DNA from: Persicirhabdus sediminis
GTDB taxonomy: Bacteria; Verrucomicrobiota; Verrucomicrobiia; Verrucomicrobiales; Akkermansiaceae
Reading direction: 5' to 3'
Length of the DNA stretch: 64,000 nt
Assembly: GCF_016595495.1 (NCBI RefSeq)
Contig: NZ_JAENIM010000037.1
Coordinates: 1 to 64,000, forward strand
The notes beneath the pieces were generated by a model. It was given only the letters and a program-made list of their open reading frames with translations. It made no database searches and was not told the DNA's origin. The position numbers and the translations under genes are program-made. This document shows positions 35,824 through 44,715 of the stretch, piece by piece. Each line of letters opens with the position of its first letter. Position 1 is the stretch's first letter.

Positions 35824-36081
35824 ATGTCAGAAGATCTCGTTAACTCACTTATTCCCGCCGTCGATCAGCAAATTGAATCAGCCGCCACGCCACACGTGGC
35901 CGCGACATTCAAGCGGCTCACGGGCGAAAACCAGCTAGCTGAGGACGATGCCAAGTTTCTCATCGCCGAATGTCTAGCAGACGAGAGCAACCGCATGTTT
36001 ATCGAGAAGCGCGAGTTCAACATCGATCGCTACTACGAGCTGTTGGATGAATTACCACACAGTGACAGCCAGGCCCATTAG
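35824..36081 (+). CDS. Small acidic protein, function unknown
   Basis: The 85-residue product starts at MSEDLVNSL. The frame is open upstream, but the extra residues come from the terminator region. It is acidic and predicted mostly helical, with no signal or membrane segment. I do not recognise a family. It lies 41 bases before the glycosyltransferase gene on the same strand and may share its transcript. Confidence 0.6.
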   Translation: MSEDLVNSLIPAVDQQIESAATPHVAATFKRLTGENQLAEDDAKFLIAECLADESNRMFIEKREFNIDRYYELLDELPHSDSQAH

Positions 36082-36122
36082 AGGCTGGCGCATCATTCCC
36101 GTGATTCTCCAATCCATTCCCC

Positions 36123-37235
36123 GTGGCTAATCAATCAGACATTCTCATACTAACGGCTGGCTTTGGCGAGGGGCATAACAGCGCCGCGCGCAATCTTGAA
36201 TCCGCCTTTGAGGGGAAAAATAACCCACTTTACCTAGACCCGTGCGCAGCTGGCTCGCCGCGGCTCAACGACTTTTTACGCAAGTTCTACCGCTACATCA
36301 CCACCCATCACCCGCGGCTGTGGTATAGCATTTACCAGTCTACAGAAAACCACGACTTCTCCAAAGAGCGCCTGCCCTTCATGCGCCCACCGGAACGCCG
36401 GCTCGATCTAGCCATTCGCCACTACCAGCCACGGGCAATCATCAGCACCTACCCGCTGTACCCGTACTTTGTTGATAGAAGTTTTCAAAAAGGTGCGCCG
36501 CGCTGCCCTGTTTTCACCGTCGTTACAGATTCTATCAATATCAATGCAGCGTGGAGAAACGCCCCAACAGATTATTTCCTTGTTACTGATGAGACCACCA
36601 AGGAATCGCTGATAGACCAAAAAATCCCAGCTGAGAAAATCATCATCACTGGGTTTCCGGTGAACCCAAAGTTTGCTCAACTTCCAGTTCTCCAGCCAGA
36701 TTGCTCGACTGAGAAATTCAAAATTCTCTATTTTACTACTGCAAAAAAACCACAAGTTAGGCGCATTCTCAAGGCACTGCTAGAGAGGCACCCACATACT
36801 CAGGTCACCGTGGTTCTTGGCAAAAACGTACGCAAACTCTACTCGCGCGCACGCGAAGCCAAAGAGCAATTTCCTGGCCGCGTGAAAATCATCGGCTGGA
36901 CCAAACGGGTCCCAGAGTTGATGAGTGAGCACCACCTTGTCGTCGGCAAAGCTGGTGGCGCCACCGTACACGAAGCGCTGGCGGCTGCCTGCCCGATGCT
37001 CATTCACCACCTCGTGCCCGGCCAAGAAGAAGGCAACCTCGAGCTGCTCAAGCTTCTCGGCGGCGGCGATCTAGCTGACACATCAGACAAACTCAGAGAG
37101 CTCATCCACCAGCTGCTAGAGAATGATGCCGCACTGTGGCGGAAGATGAAAAGCGAACTTTACGCGCGCCGCCACCCGCAAGCCGCTACCGACATCGTCG
37201 AGCTCGTCAACCAGTCCGTAGTAGCTGAGCAGTAG
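36123..37235 (+). CDS. MurG/MGDG-synthase-like glycosyltransferase
   Basis: The 370-residue protein (GTG start) has the GT28 two-domain layout. The N-terminal half opens with 'LILTAGFGEGHNSAARNL', the glycine loop typical of monogalactosyldiacylglycerol synthase and processive diacylglycerol glycosyltransferases. The C-terminal half has 'GWTKRVPELMSEHHLVVGKAGGATVHEALAAACPMLI', the nucleotide-sugar-binding segment. It probably adds a sugar to a membrane lipid. Acceptor and donor cannot be set from sequence alone. Confidence 0.85.
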   Translation: MANQSDILILTAGFGEGHNSAARNLESAFEGKNNPLYLDPCAAGSPRLNDFLRKFYRYITTHHPRLWYSIYQSTENHDFSKERLPFMRPPERRLDLAIRHYQPRAIISTYPLYPYFVDRSFQKGAPRCPVFTVVTDSININAAWRNAPTDYFLVTDETTKESLIDQKIPAEKIIITGFPVNPKFAQLPVLQPDCSTEKFKILYFTTAKKPQVRRILKALLERHPHTQVTVVLGKNVRKLYSRAREAKEQFPGRVKIIGWTKRVPELMSEHHLVVGKAGGATVHEALAAACPMLIHHLVPGQEEGNLELLKLLGGGDLADTSDKLRELIHQLLENDAALWRKMKSELYARRHPQAATDIVELVNQSVVAEQ

Positions 37236-37237
37236 AC

Positions 37238-38050
37238 TTACTCGTCTTCACCTGTTGGAGTGTTAGCCACAGGTTTCACCCCAGCCGCATCGGTAAGATG
37301 GCGATATTTCTCAGGGATAGCGTCAGCTAGATAGACTCGCTGATTCTCGCCATTATGCTCTTCGATTCGATAGCGATATGCGCCGTTGCCCTGGTCTTCG
37401 AAGCTGATGCGAATCGATCTATCAACCCCTTCGGCTCCGCGATCAAATAATTGCTCACCACCTTTCAGCGCAAATAACGCACGACCACGTGCTTCACCTA
37501 ACGAAGCTTCTAGCTGGCTCAGAAATTTCTGCTGTGCCTTTTTCTCTAACTCAGGGCTGTCAGCCAGCTGGATGGTGAATGACCCATCAGCCTCGTCGCG
37601 AAACTCAGCCAGCTGGATGTCATCCGCTTCCATTGTCGTCTGCACTTGGCTCCAATGGGTTTCAATTGCCTGCTGCTGGTCAGCCTCCACCTCTAGCAAA
37701 CTCACTACCGCGTCGTCGTGGCTGAAAAAATTCTTCCCTTTGGGCGGCTCCACCTTGACCTGAGCCATCGTCACCAAACGATCTAGCGAGATCGCAATGT
37801 GGTCATCACCACGCAGCTCCAGCTCATCTACCGACCTCTGTGCTAGCCCAGACCGCTTGCTAACACGGCTAGCATCAGCTGACGACGAAGATAAACTCGC
37901 AGCCCTATCAGCGCCCCTAGCAGAGCTAGCTGCCGAATTTCCCTCTACCGAAGTAGCTGGCTCTGGCCCAGAGAAGATCACCGCCGTGAGCAATGCTCCA
38001 GCCACCGCTCCGCCAGCTACCAAGATCACTTTTTCAAAATTCACCATCAC
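37238..38050 (-). CDS. Membrane-anchored protein of unknown function
   Basis: The 270-residue protein has a single N-terminal helix (about residues 6-27), a Ser/Ala-rich linker to about residue 75, then a soluble domain with alternating charged helices and strands ('HIAISLDRLVTMAQVKVEPPKG', 'SIRISFEDQGNGAYRYRIEEH'). I do not recognise a family. It converges on the glycosyltransferase gene with only two bases between the stops and no visible terminator. Confidence 0.6.
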   Translation of the reverse strand: MMVNFEKVILVAGGAVAGALLTAVIFSGPEPATSVEGNSAASSARGADRAASLSSSSADASRVSKRSGLAQRSVDELELRGDDHIAISLDRLVTMAQVKVEPPKGKNFFSHDDAVVSLLEVEADQQQAIETHWSQVQTTMEADDIQLAEFRDEADGSFTIQLADSPELEKKAQQKFLSQLEASLGEARGRALFALKGGEQLFDRGAEGVDRSIRISFEDQGNGAYRYRIEEHNGENQRVYLADAIPEKYRHLTDAAGVKPVANTPTGEDE

Positions 38051-38306
38051 TCACAGCAAAGCGCAATTTCCCCAGCGAGGCAATGGGCAAATCGCGCTGG
38101 CCAAGGAAGTAGAAACCTCTCCTTCTTTACCAGAAAATCGAAACGCTTGTACGACAACGGGAAACAAAAAGCGAAACAGTCACCCATATTACACACTCGT
38201 CTACGTGTCCTCTTTTGAGACTACTTTCTGAGTTCCCATGACTTAGGCCAAGTCAAGTTAGCAAGACACTACTCATAAAGCAGATATTTCACCCCAAACT
38301 AAAACA

Positions 38307-39089
38307 ATGAATACGTATAAAAAAGAACTACTAATATTGTGCACAACAATGCTAGCTGCAGCCCAACTGAATGCAGCTTCGGTAATCACTAACCAACCTC
38401 TATCAGATCAGCCCGATTACCGAAATAATAGCCCTGACGCCTCACTGCCTACGACAAGCAGCCCTCAAGATATCTGGCGTTTCAATAACCGAGTTCAAAT
38501 CATGACTGATCCTGATAATGCTAACATTATCGGCACTAAGTCTAGTTTCACCGATGTGGTCAACCTAACCTCACACACTGCCGTAACAAGCGACCCAGAT
38601 TACAATATCACAACCACAACCCTGAATAGCATCACTCCAAATTTCGAAGTATCTGACTTCGCAACGGTTGCTATCGATGATGATAGGCTCGGGGCCAGTA
38701 CCCGCATAGACGGCTACTACACGATCAACCTGACAACTACCTCAGGAACTTTCGTTGCCACAAGTGATATTGCCACATTACTCGACGGCAGCTTAGCTGG
38801 AAATAGCACAGCGATGCGTAACAACGTCGTAACAGCGTGGAATACCATCACTTGGGATGTAGATCCATTTGCCAGCGGAGGTATTATCTACAACGACATC
38901 AGCTCACTGGACATCACGTTTCATAGTGAGCTGCTCGGAGCTAATGATGGCACTGAAGGTAGATCTAGCTGGTTCAATTTCGATACCAATGGAATTGAAT
39001 ACACAGCTCAGACAATTCCTGAGCCAGCTAGCCTAGCTCTGCTTGGTTTAGGTGGCTTTGCGCTCGTTGCACGTAAACGTCGTTCATAA
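38307..39089 (+). CDS. PEP-CTERM exported protein
   Basis: The 260-residue protein has an N-terminal signal peptide and the terminal signal IPEP, a hydrophobic helix and RKRR, as in exosortase substrates. The body is rich in Thr, Asp, Asn and Ser with repetitive beta-type character and no recognised catalytic motif. It is probably a surface or extracellular-matrix protein. It has no sequence relationship to the other PEP-CTERM protein outside the sorting tail, as far as I can see. Confidence 0.8.
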   Translation: MNTYKKELLILCTTMLAAAQLNAASVITNQPLSDQPDYRNNSPDASLPTTSSPQDIWRFNNRVQIMTDPDNANIIGTKSSFTDVVNLTSHTAVTSDPDYNITTTTLNSITPNFEVSDFATVAIDDDRLGASTRIDGYYTINLTTTSGTFVATSDIATLLDGSLAGNSTAMRNNVVTAWNTITWDVDPFASGGIIYNDISSLDITFHSELLGANDGTEGRSSWFNFDTNGIEYTAQTIPEPASLALLGLGGFALVARKRRS

Positions 39090-39249
39090 AATCATCTGCC
39101 CATATGGTTCAAATCGGCTGGCTCCATCGTGGAGCTGGCCGTTTCAGTTTACAACTAAGGCATAATTTGCGCATTTCAGTTGCACAACGACCGCCATCAG
39201 CTATTTTCGCGCGCATTCCCCTTTTACTTCATTTTTAGAGAATACAACC

Positions 39250-40179
39250 ATGGAAAACGTCATCATCATAGGTACTGGCCCTGCTGGCTACACAGCGGCG
39301 ATTTACACAGCGCGTGCGGACCTCGCACCACTCATCATTACTGGCACCCAGCCAGGTGGCCAACTTACCACCACAACAGATGTGGAGAACTTTCCGGGAT
39401 TTCCCGACGGCATCATGGGCCCAGAGCTGATGGTCAAGATGCAGCAGCAAGCTGAGAAATTTGGCACTCGCGTGGAGTACGCCACTGTGGAAACCGTAGA
39501 AAAACAAGCGGACGGCACATTTTTGGTATCAGCTGGCTCCAAGAGCTGGCAGACCAAAGCGGTCATCATCAGCTCAGGCGCCTCTGCTCGCTACCTCGGT
39601 CTCGACGGCGAAGAAGAACTCGTTAAGGGCGGCCACGGGCTGACTGCTTGTGCCACCTGTGACGGCGCATTCTACCGCAACGTGCCAGTTTGTGTCATCG
39701 GCGGCGGCGACTCAGCATGTGAAGAAGCCACATTCCTGACCAAATTTGCGAGCAAAGTTTACCTCATCCACCGTCGCGACGAACTGCGCGCGTCTAAGAT
39801 CATGGCACAGCGTGCGCTGGAGCATGAGAAAGTGGAGATGGTGTGGAATTCTACCATCAAAGAATACCTCACTGACGACAAAGGTAACATCCGCGCAGTA
39901 TTGCTAGAAGACACCACTAACGGTGAAACTTCTGAGCTCGTGGTTGAAGGTGTATTCATGGCCATCGGCCACACACCAAACACAGCTTTCCTTAAGGACT
40001 TTGTCCAGCTGGACGAAGAAGGCTACGTCATCCAGACTGAAGGCACACGTACTTCTGTGGAAGGTGTATTTGCCGCTGGTGATGTTACTGACAAAATCTA
40101 CCGTCAGGGAATCACCGCTGCTGGCCAAGGCTGCGCTGCTGCTATCGAGTGTGAGCGCTGGCTCGCCGAACAAGAGTAA
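39250..40179 (+). CDS. trxB: Thioredoxin-disulfide reductase
   Basis: The 309-residue flavoenzyme reduces thioredoxin with NADPH. The FAD-binding GTGPAGYTAAIYTARA segment is at the N-terminus, the redox pair CATC at Cys134 and Cys137, the NADPH site GGGDSACEEA follows, and the C-terminal FAD motif is 'GVFAAGDVTD'. The length is normal. Its partner thioredoxin gene is at 44302-44622. Confidence 0.97.
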   Translation: MENVIIIGTGPAGYTAAIYTARADLAPLIITGTQPGGQLTTTTDVENFPGFPDGIMGPELMVKMQQQAEKFGTRVEYATVETVEKQADGTFLVSAGSKSWQTKAVIISSGASARYLGLDGEEELVKGGHGLTACATCDGAFYRNVPVCVIGGGDSACEEATFLTKFASKVYLIHRRDELRASKIMAQRALEHEKVEMVWNSTIKEYLTDDKGNIRAVLLEDTTNGETSELVVEGVFMAIGHTPNTAFLKDFVQLDEEGYVIQTEGTRTSVEGVFAAGDVTDKIYRQGITAAGQGCAAAIECERWLAEQE

Positions 40180-40207
40180 GCTGCCCAAGCATCATTGCAT
40201 AAAAATC

Positions 40208-40241
40208 AAAAAGCCAGTGGTCTCCACCACTGGCTTTTTTT
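40208..40241 (+). terminator. trxB terminator
   Basis: AAGCCAGTGG pairs with CCACTGGCTT around a short loop, followed by seven T residues, about 30 bases past the stop. Confidence 0.92.
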
Positions 40242-40460
40242 ATCACACACTACTTATCTATCAGCAAAAAATTTAGCCGTTCACGGCGCTACAAATACAT
40301 GATCAGAACAATGATTACGGGCTAGATTGCGAGATGACAAGAAGAATAAACAGTCGATTGAAAAAACACTAACAGCACGAGCTCTATCCCTTGCAGGAAA
40401 ACCTCCTGTCGACTATAGCTTGTAGTAAGAAAATACTGCATACCCCTCCAGCCAAGCATT

Positions 40461-41216
40461 ATGATACGCCTCAACGCCACAACCTTTTTGCTCATCGCAG
40501 CCAGCCTAACTAGTCAACTATTTGCGCAGACGCCAGCTGACGCAAATCCTTCGCCAGCCGAGCCGGCGACCGCAGCCGCTGACGCCAAACCGGAGATCGA
40601 GCAGATTTCGGAAAACGAATATCGCATTGGCAAAGTGGTGATTAACAAAAAAACTCGCCAGCTGAAACTTCCAGCTGCCGTGCACATGGACAAGGACATC
40701 ATCGAATACGTTCTCATCACCAATCTCGGTAAAGCCCACGAAGCGCTGCTCATCACCGACATCAAGCCGTCAAACCTCAACATCGGCTTCAAGCTGCTTA
40801 GCTACCCAGAGTCTAACGACCTATTCCGCCAGCCGAATCCCGATGGTTCACTGGGAACGGAATACTATCAGGTCGACGAGAAGATCAAACAACAAGCCCG
40901 CATTCAGCTAGCTATCGAGTGGGCAGATGCTGAAGGAAAAACTCAGTCAGCGCCACTATCCAGCTGGATAGCCAATACCGCGACCAAACAACGCATGCCA
41001 GAAACCCCGTGGGTCTACAATGGATCTGAGGTATTCCAAGGCAACTTCAGCGCTGACATCTACGGCGACATCCTATCTATCCAGCCAGACGTCAATTGCA
41101 TCGCCAACTACACCGGCGACGACCGCGAAACCGCTGAATGGGAACCGCACAGCAAGGTGCCCAAACCCGGCACCGAAGTCACCGTGATCATTTCTCCTCT
41201 CAAGCTAACCAAATAA
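40461..41216 (+). CDS. Secreted YdjY-domain protein
   Basis: The 251-residue protein has a signal peptide that cleaves near 'LFAQ'. After an Ala/Pro/Glu linker comes the YdjY-type domain ('EIEYVLITNLGKAHEALLITDIKPSNLNIGF'-like pattern). The function of this family is unknown. YdjY domains occur in exported proteins and ferredoxin-associated proteins. It is 12 bases upstream of the prenyltransferase-repeat gene, so the two are probably co-expressed. Confidence 0.75.
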   Translation: MIRLNATTFLLIAASLTSQLFAQTPADANPSPAEPATAAADAKPEIEQISENEYRIGKVVINKKTRQLKLPAAVHMDKDIIEYVLITNLGKAHEALLITDIKPSNLNIGFKLLSYPESNDLFRQPNPDGSLGTEYYQVDEKIKQQARIQLAIEWADAEGKTQSAPLSSWIANTATKQRMPETPWVYNGSEVFQGNFSADIYGDILSIQPDVNCIANYTGDDRETAEWEPHSKVPKPGTEVTVIISPLKLTK

Positions 41217-41228
41217 ACTTTTACCAAT

Positions 41229-42389
41229 ATGAAAACGTTCCTCACCGCAAGCATCGCCGCAGCTATATGCACACTAGCTGTGGCCCCGAGCAGCCAAGCT
41301 CAGGGCAATATCAAACCGGCCAAACCTCTACGCAACGACTACATCTCCCTCAAGCTGGAAATGGAGCGCGCCATCACGCGTGGCAACCAGTTCCTCAAAA
41401 GCCAGCGCAATGCTGATGGCTACTGGAGCGATGGTGACATGCCCGCGATGACAGCCCTCGCTATGACATCAATTTTGCGCGACCCAGCACTGGACGGCAA
41501 ATCAGAGATCAACGAGCTCGACCGCAAGAGCCTGGACTGGATCGTCGCTCAGCAAAAAGAAGACGGCGGCATCTACAACAAAGGACTCGGCAACTACAAT
41601 ACCGCCACCTCCATCGTTGCCCTCGTAGCGGCGCAAGATAAAGCCTACCACCCAGCTATTCTAAAAGCGCGTGCGTACGTGATTGGCGCGCAAGACGAAA
41701 CTGACGACGAATACAATGGTGGTGTTGGTTACGGCGGCACATACAACCACAGCGACCTGTCCAATACCTACCTCGCTATCGAGGCGCTGAAAGTTTCCGA
41801 GCAAATCGCCAAAGACTCAGAGGCAGCTGGCAACGACCAGCCAGATCTCAACTGGGACGCCGCAATTCAGTTCATCTCACGCTGCCAGAATAACAAAGAA
41901 ACCAACGACATGCCAAATGCTGGCAATGACGGCGGCATGATTTATTTCCCAGGAAATACCAAATCTGACGAAGAGAAAAATGCCGATGGCACCGTGTCAC
42001 TGCGCTCGTATGGATCAATCTCTTACGCGGGTCTTCTTTCCCTGCTCTATGCCGATCTCGACAAGAGTGACGTGAGAGTAAAAGCCGTGCTCAACTGGGC
42101 TGGCAACAACTTCACCGTGGAAGAAAACCCAGGCCTCGGACCTCAAGGGCTGTATTATTATTACCACGCCATGTCCAAGGCGCTGTCCGCAGCTGGCATT
42201 GAAAACCTGCCGCTCAAAGGTGGCAAAGAAGCCGATTGGCGACGCGACCTCGCCATCAAAATCCTCACCACCCAACGCGAAGACGGTTCGTGGGTGAATA
42301 CCAACTCACGCTGGTGGGAGTCAGACCCACAGCTAGTTACCAGCTACGCTACCATGACCTTGCAGCAGATTTACTACGCCATGCCATAA
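41229..42389 (+). CDS. Secreted prenyltransferase/squalene-cyclase repeat protein
   Basis: The 386-residue protein has a signal peptide, then an alpha-alpha toroid with repeats such as 'QKEDGGIYNKGLGNYNTATSIVALVA' and 'REDGSWVNTNSRWW'. The repeat family includes squalene cyclases, but a signal peptide and the lack of the DXDD acid motif make a cyclase role unlikely. It is better described as a secreted toroid protein of unknown ligand. It is followed by its own terminator. Confidence 0.8.
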   Translation: MKTFLTASIAAAICTLAVAPSSQAQGNIKPAKPLRNDYISLKLEMERAITRGNQFLKSQRNADGYWSDGDMPAMTALAMTSILRDPALDGKSEINELDRKSLDWIVAQQKEDGGIYNKGLGNYNTATSIVALVAAQDKAYHPAILKARAYVIGAQDETDDEYNGGVGYGGTYNHSDLSNTYLAIEALKVSEQIAKDSEAAGNDQPDLNWDAAIQFISRCQNNKETNDMPNAGNDGGMIYFPGNTKSDEEKNADGTVSLRSYGSISYAGLLSLLYADLDKSDVRVKAVLNWAGNNFTVEENPGLGPQGLYYYYHAMSKALSAAGIENLPLKGGKEADWRRDLAIKILTTQREDGSWVNTNSRWWESDPQLVTSYATMTLQQIYYAMP

Positions 42390-42407
42390 CCCCCTTTGCA
42401 AAAATCT

Positions 42408-42442
42408 AAAACTTCCTCATTCCCCATGAGGAAGTTTTCTTT
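42408..42442 (+). terminator. Terminator directly before a GTG start
   Basis: AAAACTTCCTCAT pairs with ATGAGGAAGTTTT around a 4-base loop, with a T-rich tail to about 42445. The next gene starts at 42455, so little leader remains. Confidence 0.9.
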
Positions 42443-42454
42443 TTCAATCTCACT

Positions 42455-43252
42455 GTGCCAGCTGATTACCACACCCACACACCGCTCTGCATGCACGCAG
42501 AGGGCGAACCTGAGGAATTTGTAGCCGCCGCTATTGCCGCCGGTTTAGACGAGTACGGCATCGCCTGCCACGCTCCTGTAAAACCTGAACCATTTGACGA
42601 CTGGCGCATGCTGGTGAGCCAGCTGCCTGATTATTTCAGCTGGATTGAGCGTGCACGCGCAGCCGCTGGCGATAAGCTAGCAATCCGCTGTGGGCTGGAA
42701 TGCGACTGGCTAGCTGGCTGCGAAGACTGGATCAGCGAGCTACGCGCCAGCCACCCGTGGGATTATCTCATCGGCTCCGTGCACTACATCGGCGACCAGT
42801 GGGATTTTGATAATCCAAAATGGCTAGGACGCTGGGAGAAAACCGACGTCGACCAAGTGTGGCAACAATACTGGGCGACCTACATCCAAATGGTCGATAG
42901 TGGATTATTTGACATCCTCGGTCACGCCGACCTGATCAAAAAATTTGCCTACCAACCAGCTGGCGACCTCGACCATTATTACGAACCTGTGATCGACGCG
43001 ATCGCCGCCAGTGGGTCGATATTAGAAATCAATACCGCTGGCTGGCACAAACCATGTGCCGAAGCCTATCCAAGCGCCGATTTCCTCACGCTAGCTGCAG
43101 ATGCCGGTATTGATATCGTCATTTCATCAGACGCTCACGCTCCGGCTGAAATTGCTCGCGATTTTGCCAAAGCCCGCCAGCTAGCCAAATCCGCTGGTTT
43201 CAGCCAGACGGTGAAAATCAATCGCGGCCAGCGCAGCTACGAAGCTCTGTAA
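42455..43252 (+). CDS. PHP-domain histidinol-phosphatase-like protein
   Basis: The 265-residue protein (GTG start, reading MPADYHTHTPLC) has the PHP metal-binding motifs: HTH at the start, 'GIACHAPVK', 'GLECDWLAG', 'IGSVHYIG', 'DILGHADLIK' and 'DAHAPAEIARDF'. This is the pattern of the monofunctional HisK/HisJ-type histidinol-phosphatases. No other histidine biosynthesis gene is nearby, so a different phosphoester substrate is possible. Confidence 0.85.
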   Translation: MPADYHTHTPLCMHAEGEPEEFVAAAIAAGLDEYGIACHAPVKPEPFDDWRMLVSQLPDYFSWIERARAAAGDKLAIRCGLECDWLAGCEDWISELRASHPWDYLIGSVHYIGDQWDFDNPKWLGRWEKTDVDQVWQQYWATYIQMVDSGLFDILGHADLIKKFAYQPAGDLDHYYEPVIDAIAASGSILEINTAGWHKPCAEAYPSADFLTLAADAGIDIVISSDAHAPAEIARDFAKARQLAKSAGFSQTVKINRGQRSYEAL

Positions 43253-43433
43253 GCTCGCCAAATTTCCCCTGCTGGAATCCAGCTGAGTAAGCAAGCCACT
43301 AGCGCATAGGCCGCTAGCTAGCGATTCCAGCTGGCTCCACAGTGTATTCACCTCACTCACTAGCGAGCGACAGGTCAGGGCTGTCTGAAATCTACTGCCC
43401 CCACCAGATCAGCTGGCAATTTCAAAACAAAAA

Positions 43434-43466
43434 AAGAGCGGCCACCACAATGTGATGGTCCGCTCT
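43434..43466 (-). terminator. rpmB terminator
   Basis: On the minus strand AGAGCGGACCATCAC pairs with GTGGTGGCCGCTCT (one bulge) and is followed by seven T residues, about 30 bases past the rpmB stop. Confidence 0.85.
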
Positions 43467-43496
43467 ATGATAAATCTATTGTTGCCCGAAGTTGAC

Positions 43497-43760
43497 TTAG
43501 ATTAAGCCAGCTTTCTTCAATACTGAGAAAGCACCATTCTTATTGATGGTCTTGATTGCTTTCGCAGAGAGCTTCAATTTAACGTAACGACCAAGCTCAG
43601 GAACGTAGATACGCTTAACGTGCAGGTTCGGAGAAACCGTACGCTTATTTACTTTGGTCACGTGGCGACCGATGCCGCCTTTTTTCTTCGCAAGACCTGA
43701 ACGGTGAATTTTACCACCTACACGGACACGGGAACCTCTAATGCTGCAAACTCTAGACAT
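43497..43760 (-). CDS. rpmB: 50S ribosomal protein L28
   Basis: The basic 87-residue protein has the L28 pattern 'MSRVCSIRGSRVRVGGKIHRSG' at the start and 'KRIYVPELGRYVKLKLSAKAIKTI' later. The length is normal. The zinc cysteines present in some L28 proteins are absent apart from Cys5. It is a single gene with its own terminator. rpmG, a common partner, is not adjacent. Confidence 0.96.
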   Translation of the reverse strand: MSRVCSIRGSRVRVGGKIHRSGLAKKKGGIGRHVTKVNKRTVSPNLHVKRIYVPELGRYVKLKLSAKAIKTINKNGAFSVLKKAGLI

Positions 43761-43813
43761 AACTTTTGAAAATTTTTATATTCGGGGGCGGGAGAAATAC
43801 ACTCGCTGAGCTT

Positions 43814-44239
43814 TCAGTCAAGCGGATTCCTTAGAAAAGTTGCACGCATTTTTAGAATTTGTCCAGCTACCCATGCTCCGAACATGCCGCCGAGTGTGTC
43901 GGCAAGCCAATCCCACGGGCAGTTGCCAGTGCGCTCAGGCGTGAAACTCTGGTGATATTCGTCCAATGCCCCCAAGAGAGAAATCGTTAAGGCTGTGAGC
44001 ACAAATACACGTATCATTGGCCAGCTGGGATTTGCCAGCCGCAACCACATGGCACAGCAGACGCCGCCAGCTGAGAAATAGGTAAAGTGCACCAGCTTGT
44101 CGAGATGGGGAATTTCAGGCGCATCCTTGGGCATGGGATTGCCCGACGACAAGATCCACAAAACGCCGTACCAAACCAACAAACCAAGCAAATACAGCCA
44201 CGGCTGCATGGGCACTTTGAGAAACAAGGATTTCAGCAT
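43814..44239 (-). CDS. VanZ-like membrane protein
   Basis: The 141-residue protein has about four membrane helices and the VanZ-type pattern 'DKLVHFTYFSAGG' and 'GALDEYHQSFTPERTGNCPWDWLADTLGG'. VanZ-family proteins are widespread, and most have no known function; they should not be read as vancomycin resistance. The gene starts immediately after the T-run of the trxA terminator. Confidence 0.85.
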   Translation of the reverse strand: MLKSLFLKVPMQPWLYLLGLLVWYGVLWILSSGNPMPKDAPEIPHLDKLVHFTYFSAGGVCCAMWLRLANPSWPMIRVFVLTALTISLLGALDEYHQSFTPERTGNCPWDWLADTLGGMFGAWVAGQILKMRATFLRNPLD

Positions 44240-44246
44240 GATAAAA

Positions 44247-44275
44247 AAACCTCAAAGCTGAAGCAGCTTTGAGGT
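44247..44275 (-). terminator. trxA terminator abutting the VanZ-like start
   Basis: On the minus strand ACCTCAAAGCTG pairs with CAGCTTTGAGGT and is followed by seven T residues, which end two bases before the next ATG. Confidence 0.9.
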
Positions 44276-44301
44276 TAGCTTTAAATGGGTGAAATAGTCG
44301 A

Positions 44302-44622
44302 CTAAGCAAGCTCCTTGAGCTTAGCAGCCAGCTGATCTTTAGTGATCGCAGCACCAACGATGGTATCTTTTACTTCGCCGTCCTTGAAGAAAAGCAGGCA
44401 CGGGATTGAGCGCACACCAAACTTGCCAGCGAGATCTTGGTTGGAGTCAACGTCCACTTTACCTACTTTGGCTACGCCTTCGAGGTCAGTTGAGAGTTCG
44501 TCGATTACAGGTCCGATCATTTTGCATGGGCCACACCATTCGGCCCAAAAGTCTACGAGTACAGGTTTGTCCGAAGCGATTACTTCGGCATCAAAGTTGG
44601 ATTCATTGAAAGTTAATGCCAT
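44302..44622 (-). CDS. trxA: Thioredoxin
   Basis: The 106-residue protein has 'VLVDFWAEWCGPCKMIGPVI' with the redox pair Cys30-Cys33, and the cis-proline segment 'VRSIPCLLFFKDG' (one extra cysteine next to the proline). It reduces protein disulfides and is itself reduced by TrxB (gene at 39250). It has no signal peptide, so it is cytoplasmic. Confidence 0.97.
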   Translation of the reverse strand: MALTFNESNFDAEVIASDKPVLVDFWAEWCGPCKMIGPVIDELSTDLEGVAKVGKVDVDSNQDLAGKFGVRSIPCLLFFKDGEVKDTIVGAAITKDQLAAKLKELA

Positions 44623-44655
44623 GCCCCGACTATGACGCTTCTAGCTAATACGTCA

Positions 44656-44689
44656 AGAGCCGCTGACAGGATTTCCTGCAAGCGGCTCT
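44656..44689. terminator. Hairpin between trxA and the PLRKET-repeat gene
   Basis: AGAGCCGCT pairs with AGCGGCTCT around a 16-base loop that itself contains CAGGA/TCCTG. It lies downstream of the PLRKET-repeat gene. There is no strong T-run, so it may be a weak terminator or an mRNA end. Confidence 0.5.
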
Positions 44690-44715
44690 CTATAAACTTA
44701 TTAGGCTACGATAGA

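Noticed and set aside
43814-44239. Vancomycin resistance gene vanZ
   Set aside because: Only the general VanZ-like membrane family pattern is present, and no van genes are nearby.
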